DNA of 7,034 nt from UBA9414 sp958446945 (GCA_958446945.1 CAUCYJ010000138.1:1-7034), one strand, 5' to 3'. Positions 1-5,738 are shown, counted from the first letter of the stretch. Notes: generated by a model from the letters alone, not told the origin. A program made the numbers and translations.

Positions 1-2
1 AG

Positions 3-48
3 AAAATCGCTATGCCACAGCCTTGGCAGGCCATCGCGCAGCGATTTT
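3..48. repeat. 9-bp perfect inverted repeat at window edge
   Basis: AAAATCGCT (3-11) is matched by AGCGATTTT (40-48), with 28 bases between that include further short pairings (ATG 12-14 with CAT 32-34). The A-rich left side and T-rich right side would let it act as a terminator in either direction, but the loop is long. It starts just past the break in the TetR fragment, so it could instead be part of an inserted or dispersed repeat. The left limit is cut by the window, so its true extent is unknown. Confidence 0.4.
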
Positions 49-50
49 GT

Positions 51-307
51 TCAATCCATATTTATAAAAATCTGCAGCAATCCTTCCTGCCAGCTGTCAT
101 ATGTTTTTTCCCCTGAAGCGCCCGCGAAGCATCTTCAATACAGCTCCACTCCACCAAATCATAAATATCCTCAAAATGATAATAAAATGCCATCCGGCTA
201 ATACCGCAGTCTGCTGTCAGATTGTTAATCGTAATTTTATCAAGAGGCTTTTGAAGCAGCAATTTTTTCAGAGACACTTCCAAAGCCTGCTTTGTCATAT
301 TTGCCAT
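51..307 (-). pseudogene. TetR/AcrR-family regulator, N-terminal fragment, frameshifted
   Basis: The first 64 or so residues form a TetR-type DNA-binding domain: a helix with ALEVSLKKLLLQKP, then the helix-turn-helix ITINNLTADCGISRMAFYYHF, resembling the DhaS-like branch of TetR regulators. The frame as read stops at 62-64 after 81 residues, against about 180 or more for the family. After GKK the zero frame gives HMTAGRKD. Adding one base to the six-A run (minus strand, 104-109) restores TYDSWQEGLLQIF, which looks like the family consensus at this point. That frame in turn stops at 51-53 after INMD, so the ligand-binding domain is absent. The ATG follows the mazG stop directly (TAAATG), so it was probably translated by coupling to mazG. 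An alternative start is Met4. A sequencing error could explain the missing base but not the second stop. The remaining fragment could bind DNA at most. Confidence 0.65.
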
Positions 308-826
308 TTACTCAGCCCCGTTTCTTTTTTCATTACTTTCTCTGTTCTGTTCCTTCTTCTGTTTCTTTCGCTCTTCTGCCTGCTCAAGATATCGGCGCGA
401 CTGCAAAAATGCCTCCGGCAGATAATCTTCCATCCATTCTTTTCCTGCTTTCTCCTGCTTCTTAATATCTTCCCACGCTGTTATTACATCCCCGCTTCCT
501 GAAACATTCGCTGTCCCAAATACATGCGGATGGCGCCGAATCATTTTGTCAGATACAGTTTGAATCACATCATCCAATGTAAAAAATCCTTCCTCTTCTG
601 CAATCTGTGCATGCATCACAACCTGTAAAAGAAGATCTCCGAGTTCTTCCTTCAGATTGTCCGGATTCCCTGTCTCTTTCAATATATTAATACCGCAGAT
701 TACCTCAGCCGCCTCCTCGATGCAGGCCGGCTTCAGACTTTCATGCGTCTGCTCCCGATCCCAGGGGCATCCTTTTGGCGAACGCAGTTTTGCAATAATC
801 TCTTGAAATTCTTCAAATTTTGCCAT
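308..826 (-). CDS. mazG: MazG-family nucleoside triphosphate pyrophosphohydrolase
   Basis: Cytosolic all-alpha NTP pyrophosphatase that hydrolyses (d)NTPs to monophosphate and pyrophosphate, probably house-cleaning abnormal nucleotides. The 172-residue product shows CPWDREQTHESL (20-31), the metal-binding EEAAE (37-41), ELGD (61-64) and the conserved DKMIRRHPHVFG (93-104). This is one MazG domain. E. coli MazG has two and is about 263 residues, so this is the short form, and it ends in a highly charged Lys/Glu/Arg tail from about 150. The start is supported by AAAGGAAG about 7 bases upstream. It reads in the same direction as the prd operon but is separated from it by a terminator, so it probably has its own promoter in 840-940. 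I could not find a convincing -35/-10 pair there. The stop abuts the ATG of the TetR fragment. A direct link to proline metabolism is not indicated. Confidence 0.9.
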   Translation of the reverse strand: MAKFEEFQEIIAKLRSPKGCPWDREQTHESLKPACIEEAAEVICGINILKETGNPDNLKEELGDLLLQVVMHAQIAEEEGFFTLDDVIQTVSDKMIRRHPHVFGTANVSGSGDVITAWEDIKKQEKAGKEWMEDYLPEAFLQSRRYLEQAEERKKQKKEQNRESNEKRNGAE

Positions 827-944
827 AATGCTTCTTCCTTTCTCTATAGAGGAATTTTATATGAACTTAGTTTAGCATCAGTATATCAAAAATACTATTG
901 GCGAAAGTAACGAAAAGCTCTCAATTGAAAACCGGCTCTTGACT

Positions 945-977
945 AAAAAAACCGGAGAAACCTTATGATTTCTCCGG
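945..977 (-). terminator. Rho-independent terminator of the prd operon
   Basis: A perfect 9-bp stem (952-960 with 969-977, CCGGAGAAA and its complement) has an 8-base loop. On the minus strand seven Ts (plus-strand A run 945-951) follow the stem at once. It lies 9 bases after the prdB stop, so the operon ends with prdB and mazG is a separate unit. Confidence 0.9.
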
Positions 978-986
978 CATCCTATC

Positions 987-1712
987 TTATACTTTTGCAA
1001 TATACTCAAATGGCAACGGAACAACCTTGCCCGGGCTTTCGAGTTTGACTAACTGCTCAAGAGTTGCTTTTACAATCTCTTTCTGCATTGTTGGGTTATT
1101 TGGTTCACCTGCATTTGCACCCATCGGTACAAGCGGTGCTACACCACGAGGTGTTCCTGTCTGTTTTACAACAGGCGGTAATGCTGCAATGATGATCGTA
1201 GGGATACCTGCTGCTTCAATTGCTCTCTGCACCAGTACTGCAGAGCGGTGGCAAGTACCTCATCCGGCAGTTAAGATTACTGCATCTACACCTTCTTCTT
1301 TGAACATCTGAGCGATCTCCGGACCAGTCTGATTTTTGAATTTCTCCTGGTCTCCGCCGCCGCCCATGAATCCTGCATGAACAGGAGCACATGCTTTGAT
1401 AACGCCTTCTTTAGCCAGCTCATGGATACGGTCGATCGGGAACATACAGTTGATATCCTTATTTACATCACTGTTGTCATATCCACCGTGAGAAACCATC
1501 AGATCTTCTGATTTCATCTGATCTGTGATCTTTCTCCATGTCCAGTCTCCGGCAAGATTAAATCTCTTGTCTTCTTTATGGTGTACACCTGCCGCTGTAG
1601 CAAGTGCGATTGTCATATCTTTTAATTCCTTTGTCACCGGTGCCCATACTGGCGGAGGTGTGATCGGAACGAAAATTTCAGACTGTAATCCTTTCACAGC
1701 TGTTAAACTCAT
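987..1712 (-). CDS. prdB: D-proline reductase subunit PrdB, selenoprotein (in-frame UGA)
   Basis: Catalytic subunit of D-proline reductase, which reductively opens D-proline to 5-aminovalerate in Stickland fermentation. Two open frames in the same phase (1260-1712 and 987-1262) are separated only by TGA at 1260-1262. Reading it as selenocysteine gives one 241-residue protein with Sec151 in the context TAG-U-GTCHRSAVLVQRA. This makes a redox-type Sec-Gly-Thr-Cys motif in a glycine-rich turn at the position expected for PrdB. The N-terminal half carries FVPITPPPVWAPVTKEL and the C-terminal half TPRGVAPLVPMGANAGEPNNP, both typical of the PrdB/GrdB-like reductases. The start is ATG at 1710-1712, with GGAGG 7 bases upstream inside the preceding gene. 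It overlaps the preceding stop by one base (TAATG), which points to translational coupling. An automatic caller would split this gene into two. It is the last gene before the operon terminator. Confidence 0.95.
1225..1262 (-). promoter_or_regulatory. Selenocysteine UGA codon with SECIS-like hairpin in prdB
   Basis: The TGA is at 1262-1260 on the minus strand. Fourteen bases further on begins a perfect 7-bp stem, CTCTGCA (1245-1239) pairing with TGCAGAG (1231-1225), with a 7-base loop GTACTGG containing G and U residues. Bacterial SECIS elements sit in the coding sequence just after the UGA and present G/U in an apical loop to SelB at about this distance. Here the loop begins 21 bases after the UGA. 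The hairpin and spacing are seen directly; SelB binding is inferred. Confidence 0.65.
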
Positions 1713-1999
1713 TATGATTCCTCCTTCTTTTCTTCCTGTGCAGCACGCATTTCCTGCTGCCGCTTCTGATATGTTTCCAGATTGCTGATATATTTCTCAT
1801 TGACTTCCGGTCCAAGCTGTTCAATAAAACTCATATTCCATCCAACTTCCTGACCGATCTTAATCTCGTAATCAGTAATCAGCATCCGCATCGGGATTTT
1901 GAGAAACCCAAGGCGGCCTTTTAGATCAACTCCGACACATCCGTCATGGATTTCTACAATAACCCCTTCCATATATATCATTTTATCGCCATACTTCAT
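1712..1999 (-). CDS. Small conserved protein between prdA and prdB, function unknown
   Basis: A 95-residue soluble protein without a signal peptide or membrane segment. It appears to be the small protein found beside proline reductase genes in other clostridia (I associate it with the CBO2463/CBO2479 family, from memory). Residues 9-60 look like a small beta-rich fold (YMEGVIVEIHDGCVGVDLKG, then GFLKIPMRMLI and a hydrophilic stretch with KIGQEVGW). Residues 65-95 are a charged Glu/Lys/Gln helix. A single Cys lies at position 21. ATG is supported by AGGAG 10 bases upstream; Met7 and Met10 are alternatives. The stop overlaps the prdB start by one base, so its output is tied to that of PrdB. The position suggests a role in assembly, processing of PrdA, or a structural part of the reductase, but nothing in the sequence proves any of these. 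Confidence 0.85.
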   Translation of the reverse strand: MKYGDKMIYMEGVIVEIHDGCVGVDLKGRLGFLKIPMRMLITDYEIKIGQEVGWNMSFIEQLGPEVNEKYISNLETYQKRQQEMRAAQEEKKEES

Positions 2000-2019
2000 A
2001 GCACTATCGCTCCTACAGC

Positions 2020-3888
2020 CTAGCTGTATTTTTCTCTTCTCTTCTGGCTCATTGGAAGTGACTGCTCATTTTTCACTAATTCAATTGGTTTTCCTGTTAC
2101 ATTAGAAATCAATTCCACATTGTTTGCTTTTACGTTCGGATTCCATTTTTTCTCAGGAGCTTTCACTTCTTCACCTGCCATAGCTGCTTTCAGCATATTC
2201 AATGCACGGATTGCATCCTCATGGCAAAGTGTATTACATGCAAGTACTTCATTTTCAATACCTGCTTCTGATTTATTGTTATCAACCATATGAGTCATGT
2301 ATTTATTTCCAACAACAAGGGCTCCCTGAACGGCACAGAAAGAAAGTCCAACAACCGGAACACCTCTCATACCAATCTGTTCATGGTGACTTGCGAAGTC
2401 AATATGATTATTTCCAAAACCTTCTGTTGTAATAAATGCTCCATCAACATCAAGTGCTTCTACCATCATACCAACACGTTTGGAAACATAGAATTTCTCA
2501 GCATTGATCTGCGGACTTCCTACGAAAATAATTCCACAAAGGTCAACTTCCTCGTCCATCAATGTCTCTAATACGAGCGGTTCTCTCCAGTAATGTCTGG
2601 ACATTTCTTTAGATGCAGGTCCGATACATGTTAATGCATGAATACATCCATCAAGAACTTCCAGTGGAGAAACCATAACCGGAACATTGCCAAGATCAAC
2701 ATTTGGTTTTGCTCCAAGTACACCAACAGGCTCTACCGGAAGGATCAGGTTATCATGCATAGCACCTTGTCCCATGATTTCTTTTACAATAACAACTTTT
2801 TTCTTGCCCGGTCTTCTGTACTGGTTAAATGTTTCTTCATTTACAACAAGAGTTTCATCCTCTACTGCTTTTAAAGCCTCACGGATCTCCTGTGTGATGA
2901 CATCTGTTGCAGTATGTGCTGCAAGCGGTCCCGGACGTTCCATATTTGTTCCTGCTGCAATTACAACTTCTGTCTTAATGAAGATTTCTCCCTTATCAGG
3001 AGCACCCGGACGGTTCCACATAATGTTTTCTTCCAGAATACCTTCTGAAGAACCGAACTCTCCAATCTGTACACCGTTTGCATCTGTACCTGTTACCATC
3101 ATGATAACGCCATCCAGTACTCTTGTTGTACCGCTTCCGATTTCATCTTCGCCTTCTTTTGTAGCAATCGGCTGAACATCCATGATTGTCTCAGAGTATT
3201 CATTGTATTTATCTGGAGTAATGATATCGATTTTTAAGCTATGTACAAGCTCCTGTGAAGCTGCTGCTTCTTCTTCGATTCCTTCACGGATATAAAGAAC
3301 TGTTCCTTCAATCTTCGTCTCCGGTCCTCTCTTTACTTCTGTAATATTGTAATGCTTTCTTGTTAAACTTCTGATTAACTTTGGTTCCTGCTCTTTTACT
3401 TCTGCAGATGCTGCAACTGGTACTACTGCCGGAGCTACAGGTGCTGCTGTTCCTACTGCTGCTCCTGCCATCATCGGAAGCTCAATATCAATACCTTTTC
3501 CTTCATCGATATGAATTTTCAGAACTCCTCCTGCATTTGTTACAGGTGCTGCTGGTGCCGCTGCCGGTACTGCAGGTACTTCTGTTGCTTCTTCTGCTTC
3601 TTCTACAGATTCTTCCTTTGCTTCCTCTGCAGCAGCTTCTTTGTAGCCATCAACTACGTCTGCTGTAATTGGTGTAAGAGAATCACATGTTTTTGTTAAT
3701 TTTGATCCAAGAATCTGTCCGATTGTCAGTACTCCGTCCAGGTTTAATAAACCTGAATCTACTAAATCATCAAAAATTGCCGGATCTTCAAGATTAGCTG
3801 CCTCAATTGTAATCCCAGCTTCTGCTCTGCAGCATAATACCGCAGGATCATTTGCATGCGCTTTTGCTGTTTCTGCTGTAATTGACAT
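2020..3888 (-). CDS. prdA: D-proline reductase proprotein PrdA
   Basis: Precursor of the two PrdA-derived subunits of D-proline reductase. In Clostridium sticklandii the proprotein is cut at a cysteine, which becomes the N-terminal pyruvoyl group that binds the substrate amine. Here the product is 622 residues from MSITAETAK. The best candidate for the processed residue is Cys415 in LDGCIHALTCIGPASKE. Cutting there leaves about 207 residues, close to the 23-kDa pyruvoyl subunit, with the remainder matching the larger subunit of about 45 kDa. The N-terminal domain (about 1-85) carries LCCRAEAG and DGVLTIGQILG. Residues about 84-160 contain two Ala/Pro/Glu-rich linkers around a short ordered island (VLKIHIDEGKGIDIELP). 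The conserved core follows from about 170, with GTTRVLDGVIMM, ERPGPLAAHTATD and GFGNNHIDFASHHEQIG. An upstream Met (frame from 3915) is rejected because the Shine-Dalgarno site falls inside that extension. No in-frame UGA is present. It follows prdC after 67 bases. Confidence 0.95.
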   Translation of the reverse strand: MSITAETAKAHANDPAVLCCRAEAGITIEAANLEDPAIFDDLVDSGLLNLDGVLTIGQILGSKLTKTCDSLTPITADVVDGYKEAAAEEAKEESVEEAEEATEVPAVPAAAPAAPVTNAGGVLKIHIDEGKGIDIELPMMAGAAVGTAAPVAPAVVPVAASAEVKEQEPKLIRSLTRKHYNITEVKRGPETKIEGTVLYIREGIEEEAAASQELVHSLKIDIITPDKYNEYSETIMDVQPIATKEGEDEIGSGTTRVLDGVIMMVTGTDANGVQIGEFGSSEGILEENIMWNRPGAPDKGEIFIKTEVVIAAGTNMERPGPLAAHTATDVITQEIREALKAVEDETLVVNEETFNQYRRPGKKKVVIVKEIMGQGAMHDNLILPVEPVGVLGAKPNVDLGNVPVMVSPLEVLDGCIHALTCIGPASKEMSRHYWREPLVLETLMDEEVDLCGIIFVGSPQINAEKFYVSKRVGMMVEALDVDGAFITTEGFGNNHIDFASHHEQIGMRGVPVVGLSFCAVQGALVVGNKYMTHMVDNNKSEAGIENEVLACNTLCHEDAIRALNMLKAAMAGEEVKAPEKKWNPNVKANNVELISNVTGKPIELVKNEQSLPMSQKRREKYS

Positions 3889-3896
3889 ACTAATTT

Positions 3897-3903
3897 CCTC
3901 CTT
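3897..3903 (-). promoter_or_regulatory. Ribosome binding site that fixes the prdA start
   Basis: AAGGAGG on the minus strand ends 8 bases before the ATG at 3886-3888. It supports MSITAETAK as the N-terminus over the 9-residue longer reading. Confidence 0.85.
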
Positions 3904-3933
3904 ATCCTTTTCCACTTCACTTCTATCTACTGT

Positions 3934-3947
3934 CCGTCATCTGACGG
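3934..3947 (-). other. Hairpin between prdC and prdA
   Basis: CCGTCA (3934-3939) and TGACGG (3942-3947) form a perfect short inverted repeat that starts nine bases after the prdC stop. There is no following T run on the minus strand, so it is not a standard terminator. It could protect the upstream message from 3' decay or mark a processing site, which would allow different amounts of PrdC and PrdA. The hairpin is seen; the role is inferred. Confidence 0.4.
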
Positions 3948-3955
3948 TAGTATTC

Positions 3956-5281
3956 TTATTTATATTCCGGTAACTGTTCTACCTGTTTTGAAACCCTCAG
4001 ATAACGATATAGCGGATGTCCGATTGTTCTCATCACATGGTCTGTCTGATGAAATACTTTTAATCCCATCTTTGGCGCAGAACCCATAACTGTATTAGAG
4101 CAGTCTGAGCAGTTTCCGATAATAATATATTCACATCCGTCTTTTTTGAACTGAATGTTATTCTTAGCCTGTCCCGGACAATTTCCCGGACGTTCGCATT
4201 TTAATGCGCCGTTTTTCATCTCTGCTGCCTGTTTACATCTTGCAACAGATGCCACAACACCATTCATCTTCTGGCAAATGTCACGCATACGCGCTTCGTC
4301 TCCGCCGCATGCACATACAAGTAAACCTACTTTTGCACCATGAAGATTCGGGAAATCAATTGTTACAATGATTCCGCCTGTTGTCTTTGTAATCGGAGCT
4401 TCTTCTGTTGTCGCTTTTCCCGTAAACGGTCCTCCCATAATGATCTCACCATAGAGTCCGTCAATTCCTCCTGCGCGCTCGATCAGTTCACCTACACTTG
4501 TTCCTACCGGAACATTCATGAATACATGCGGTTCTGCGCCTCCATTCAGCTTTCCGACTACTGTCAGGTTTTTCTCAAAGCAAGGTTTGCGCTCATCAAT
4601 TGCCTCCGCTACTCTTGCAACCGTCTCAACATTGATAACAACTGACTGCGCTGCCGATGGAAGCTGATCCGGCGCAAGTTCGATACCAAGACATTCTCTT
4701 ACAACAGCACGCTCTTCTCCCATCGGATAAATATCCGGAAGCAAATGAATTGAAATATGCTCTTCATTCTTTACTGCCTCACGGAGCAGTTCAACTGCTT
4801 TTTCATTTTTCTTCTTGATTGCAAAAATCGCCTTCGCTGCATTAGAAATTTCCATACAATATTTCACACCGCGAAGCACTTTCTCTGTCTCAGCTTCAAT
4901 CTGTGCAATATTATGTTTCAATCCCGGCTCACACTCTGCAGCATTGATCAGAATATAACCGCCATTCAGATCTGTTCCAAGTTTTACTCCTGTCGGGAAG
5001 CCTGCGCCGCCCATACCAACGATTCCGGCAGCCTTTACCATATCAAGCTTACTGCCTTCCGGAATCTTTACAAATTCTTCCTTTTGTTCTGCATCCGGTT
5101 CAATCATGATCGCTTCCTCTGTAATCTCTGTAACCGTACCATACACACTGGCAAAAATATTTGCGCCCAGTCCGGCAGGCTCTGCGATCAGTGTTCCTTT
5201 TGCCACCTTATCTCCGACTGCAACAACCGGTTTACACGGTGCACCGATGTGCTGTCTGAGAAGCATCTGCAAATTGCCCAT
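3956..5281 (-). CDS. prdC: Proline reductase-associated electron transfer protein PrdC (RnfC-like)
   Basis: RnfC-like protein thought to pass electrons, directly or via NADH or Rnf, to proline reductase. The 441-residue product has, in order: an RnfC N-terminal barrel-sandwich domain with LRQHIGAPCKPVVAVGD (8-24); a flavin/NADH-type Rossmann core with GMGGAGFPTGVK (89-100), NAAECEPG (113-120) and YPMGEERAVVRE (185-196); an SLBB-like segment (about 235-290); and a cysteine-rich C-terminal domain (about 320-400) with LVCACGGDE, CERPGNCPGQ and NCSDC. True RnfC carries two CxxCxxCxxxC ferredoxin motifs, which are absent here, as expected for PrdC. Cysteines at 323, 325, 336, 349, 362, 368, 383, 391 and 394 could bind a cluster or do thiol chemistry. 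PrdC of some clostridia is reported to be a selenoprotein; this copy has no in-frame UGA. ATG at 5279-5281 has AAGGAG 9 bases upstream. It is the first gene of the operon. Confidence 0.92.
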   Translation of the reverse strand: MGNLQMLLRQHIGAPCKPVVAVGDKVAKGTLIAEPAGLGANIFASVYGTVTEITEEAIMIEPDAEQKEEFVKIPEGSKLDMVKAAGIVGMGGAGFPTGVKLGTDLNGGYILINAAECEPGLKHNIAQIEAETEKVLRGVKYCMEISNAAKAIFAIKKKNEKAVELLREAVKNEEHISIHLLPDIYPMGEERAVVRECLGIELAPDQLPSAAQSVVINVETVARVAEAIDERKPCFEKNLTVVGKLNGGAEPHVFMNVPVGTSVGELIERAGGIDGLYGEIIMGGPFTGKATTEEAPITKTTGGIIVTIDFPNLHGAKVGLLVCACGGDEARMRDICQKMNGVVASVARCKQAAEMKNGALKCERPGNCPGQAKNNIQFKKDGCEYIIIGNCSDCSNTVMGSAPKMGLKVFHQTDHVMRTIGHPLYRYLRVSKQVEQLPEYK

Positions 5282-5325
5282 TTCCTTCTTCTCCTTTTTT
5301 ATGTTTTCCTGCTTTTATCTTTCCT

Positions 5326-5361
5326 TTCCAAACTCCATCACGGTGTCCGGAACATTTGGAA
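5326..5361 (-). promoter_or_regulatory. Inverted repeat in the prdC leader
   Basis: TTCCAAA (5326-5332) and TTTGGAA (5355-5361) are perfect complements, with a nested CGG/CCG pair at 5341-5349. The element lies between the tRNA-Sec terminator and prdC, where the operon promoter or its control site must be if prdC is not transcribed by read-through. It may be an activator or repressor site, or a leader RNA hairpin. I could not find a convincing sigma-A or sigma-54 (GG...GC) promoter beside it. Confidence 0.35.
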
Positions 5362-5367
5362 CTGCCT

Positions 5368-5410
5368 AAAAAACAAAAAAGGCAAAGCAAACTGACTTTT
5401 GCTTTACCTT
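5368..5410 (-). terminator. Rho-independent terminator after tRNA-Sec
   Basis: A 13-bp stem (5398-5410 with 5379-5391, including one G-U pair) and a 6-base loop are followed on the minus strand by TTTT-G-TTTTTT (plus-strand A run 5368-5380). It sits 37 bases after the tRNA 3' end and separates the tRNA from prdC. Read-through would extend into the prd operon. Confidence 0.85.
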
Positions 5411-5447
5411 CCATTCTATTACTACGTACAAAATATACGATTCTTTC

Positions 5448-5545
5448 TGGCGGGTATATGTGGGAATCGAACCCACCCAGGACGCTACTAACGCCCTACA
5501 CTGGTTTTGAAGACCAGGAGGCACACCAGTTACCTATCTACACCC
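5448..5545 (-). tRNA. selC: tRNA-Sec (anticodon UCA)
   Basis: This selenocysteine tRNA is charged with Ser, converted by SelA and delivered by SelB to UGA codons. It is 98 bases with an encoded CCA (5448-5450) and G discriminator. The anticodon arm is CTGGT-CTTCAAA-ACCAG, with UCA at 5508-5510. The extended acceptor (GGGTGTAG with ATATACCC, with a G-U pair and a mismatch at the eighth position) is followed by a 5-bp T stem (GTGGG/CCCAC) around TTCGATT. The D stem is long (AGGTA/TGCCT). The long variable arm pairs 5480-5484 with 5492-5496. All are tRNA-Sec hallmarks; an ordinary suppressor or tRNA-Ser would have a 7-bp acceptor and a shorter D stem. It lies upstream of prdC on the same strand and serves PrdB in this locus. 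Confidence 0.95.
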
Positions 5546-5565
5546 CTATTTTTCATGCGTAGTTT

Positions 5566-5594
5566 ACTTTACCACATTTTTGGAAAAGCTTCAA
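5566..5594 (-). promoter_or_regulatory. Probable sigma-A promoter of tRNA-Sec
   Basis: On the minus strand TTGAAG (5594-5589), a 17-base spacer and TAAAGT (5571-5566) form a sigma-A-like pair, with TGG just before the -10 box giving an extended -10. The predicted start is about 14 bases before the mature tRNA. A second pair further upstream (TTGAAA, 17 bases, TAAAAT) is also possible. Confidence 0.55.
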
Positions 5595-5623
5595 GCCCTA
5601 ATTTATATTTTAATAAATATTCA

Positions 5624-5652
5624 TTGACTTTTCAATCATAATCTATCATAAT
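5624..5652 (+). promoter_or_regulatory. Probable sigma-A promoter of prdF
   Basis: TTGACT (5624-5629), a 17-base spacer and CATAAT (5647-5652) each match the consensus at five of six positions. The start site would fall near 5659, leaving a leader of about 80 bases that contains two palindromes. Confidence 0.6.
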
Positions 5653-5658
5653 AAGAAT

Positions 5659-5688
5659 AAACTGAAGTACAGTTTAGACTATAGTCTA
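5659..5688 (+). promoter_or_regulatory. Two adjoining palindromes, operator-like, upstream of prdF
   Basis: AAACTG-AAGTA-CAGTTT (5659-5675) is a 6-bp inverted repeat with a 5-base spacer. It shares a T with the 14-base perfect palindrome TAGACTATAGTCTA (5675-5688). They begin at the predicted prdF transcription start, where a bound dimeric repressor would block the polymerase. The TetR-type gene downstream of prdF is one candidate binder. The symmetry is seen directly; the protein is inferred. Confidence 0.5.
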
Positions 5689-5727
5689 TTATAAAACATT
5701 TGTCAATACTATGTCAAACATTTTATC

Positions 5728-5732
5728 GGAGG
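5728..5732 (+). promoter_or_regulatory. Ribosome binding site that fixes the prdF start
   Basis: GGAGG ends 6 bases before the ATG at 5739. It rules out the in-frame Met at 5700, whose extra 13 residues would run through the site. Confidence 0.85.
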
Positions 5733-5738
5733 TACATT

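Noticed and set aside
928..954. Direct repeat AAACCGG (928-934 and 948-954) as a regulatory repeat
   Set aside because: The second copy is part of the terminator stem and A run, so a chance match is the simpler explanation.
987..1712. prdB as a frameshifted or truncated pseudogene
   Set aside because: Both halves are in the same phase, the only interruption is TGA at the expected Sec site, and tRNA-Sec and a SECIS-like hairpin are present.
2638..3668. Long plus-strand open frames inside prdA
   Set aside because: They are antisense shadows. The Leu-rich example at 3381-3668 is the complement of the Ala/Glu-rich linker of PrdA, and none has a good ribosome binding site.
3889..3915. Longer prdA start (MEKDKEEIS extension)
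   Set aside because: The AAGGAGG site lies inside this stretch and serves the ATG at 3886-3888. MSITAETAK matches the expected PrdA N-terminus.
5282..5367. Sigma-54 promoter for prdC (as expected for PrdR control)
   Set aside because: No GG-10-GC type -24/-12 element was seen between the tRNA terminator and the prdC start.
4757..5395. 212-codon plus-strand open frame opposite prdC
   Set aside because: It is antisense to a well-supported gene. Its product is Cys/Phe/Leu-rich without domain logic, and it runs through the prdC leader and into the tRNA-Sec terminator.
5700..5717. Direct repeat TGTCAA at 5700-5705 and 5712-5717 before prdF
   Set aside because: It is six bases in AT-rich sequence; too short to call without conservation data.
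5700..5738. Longer prdF start at 5700
   Set aside because: It has no ribosome binding site of its own, and GGAGG at 5728-5732 is placed for the ATG at 5739. The extra 13 residues are not family-like.
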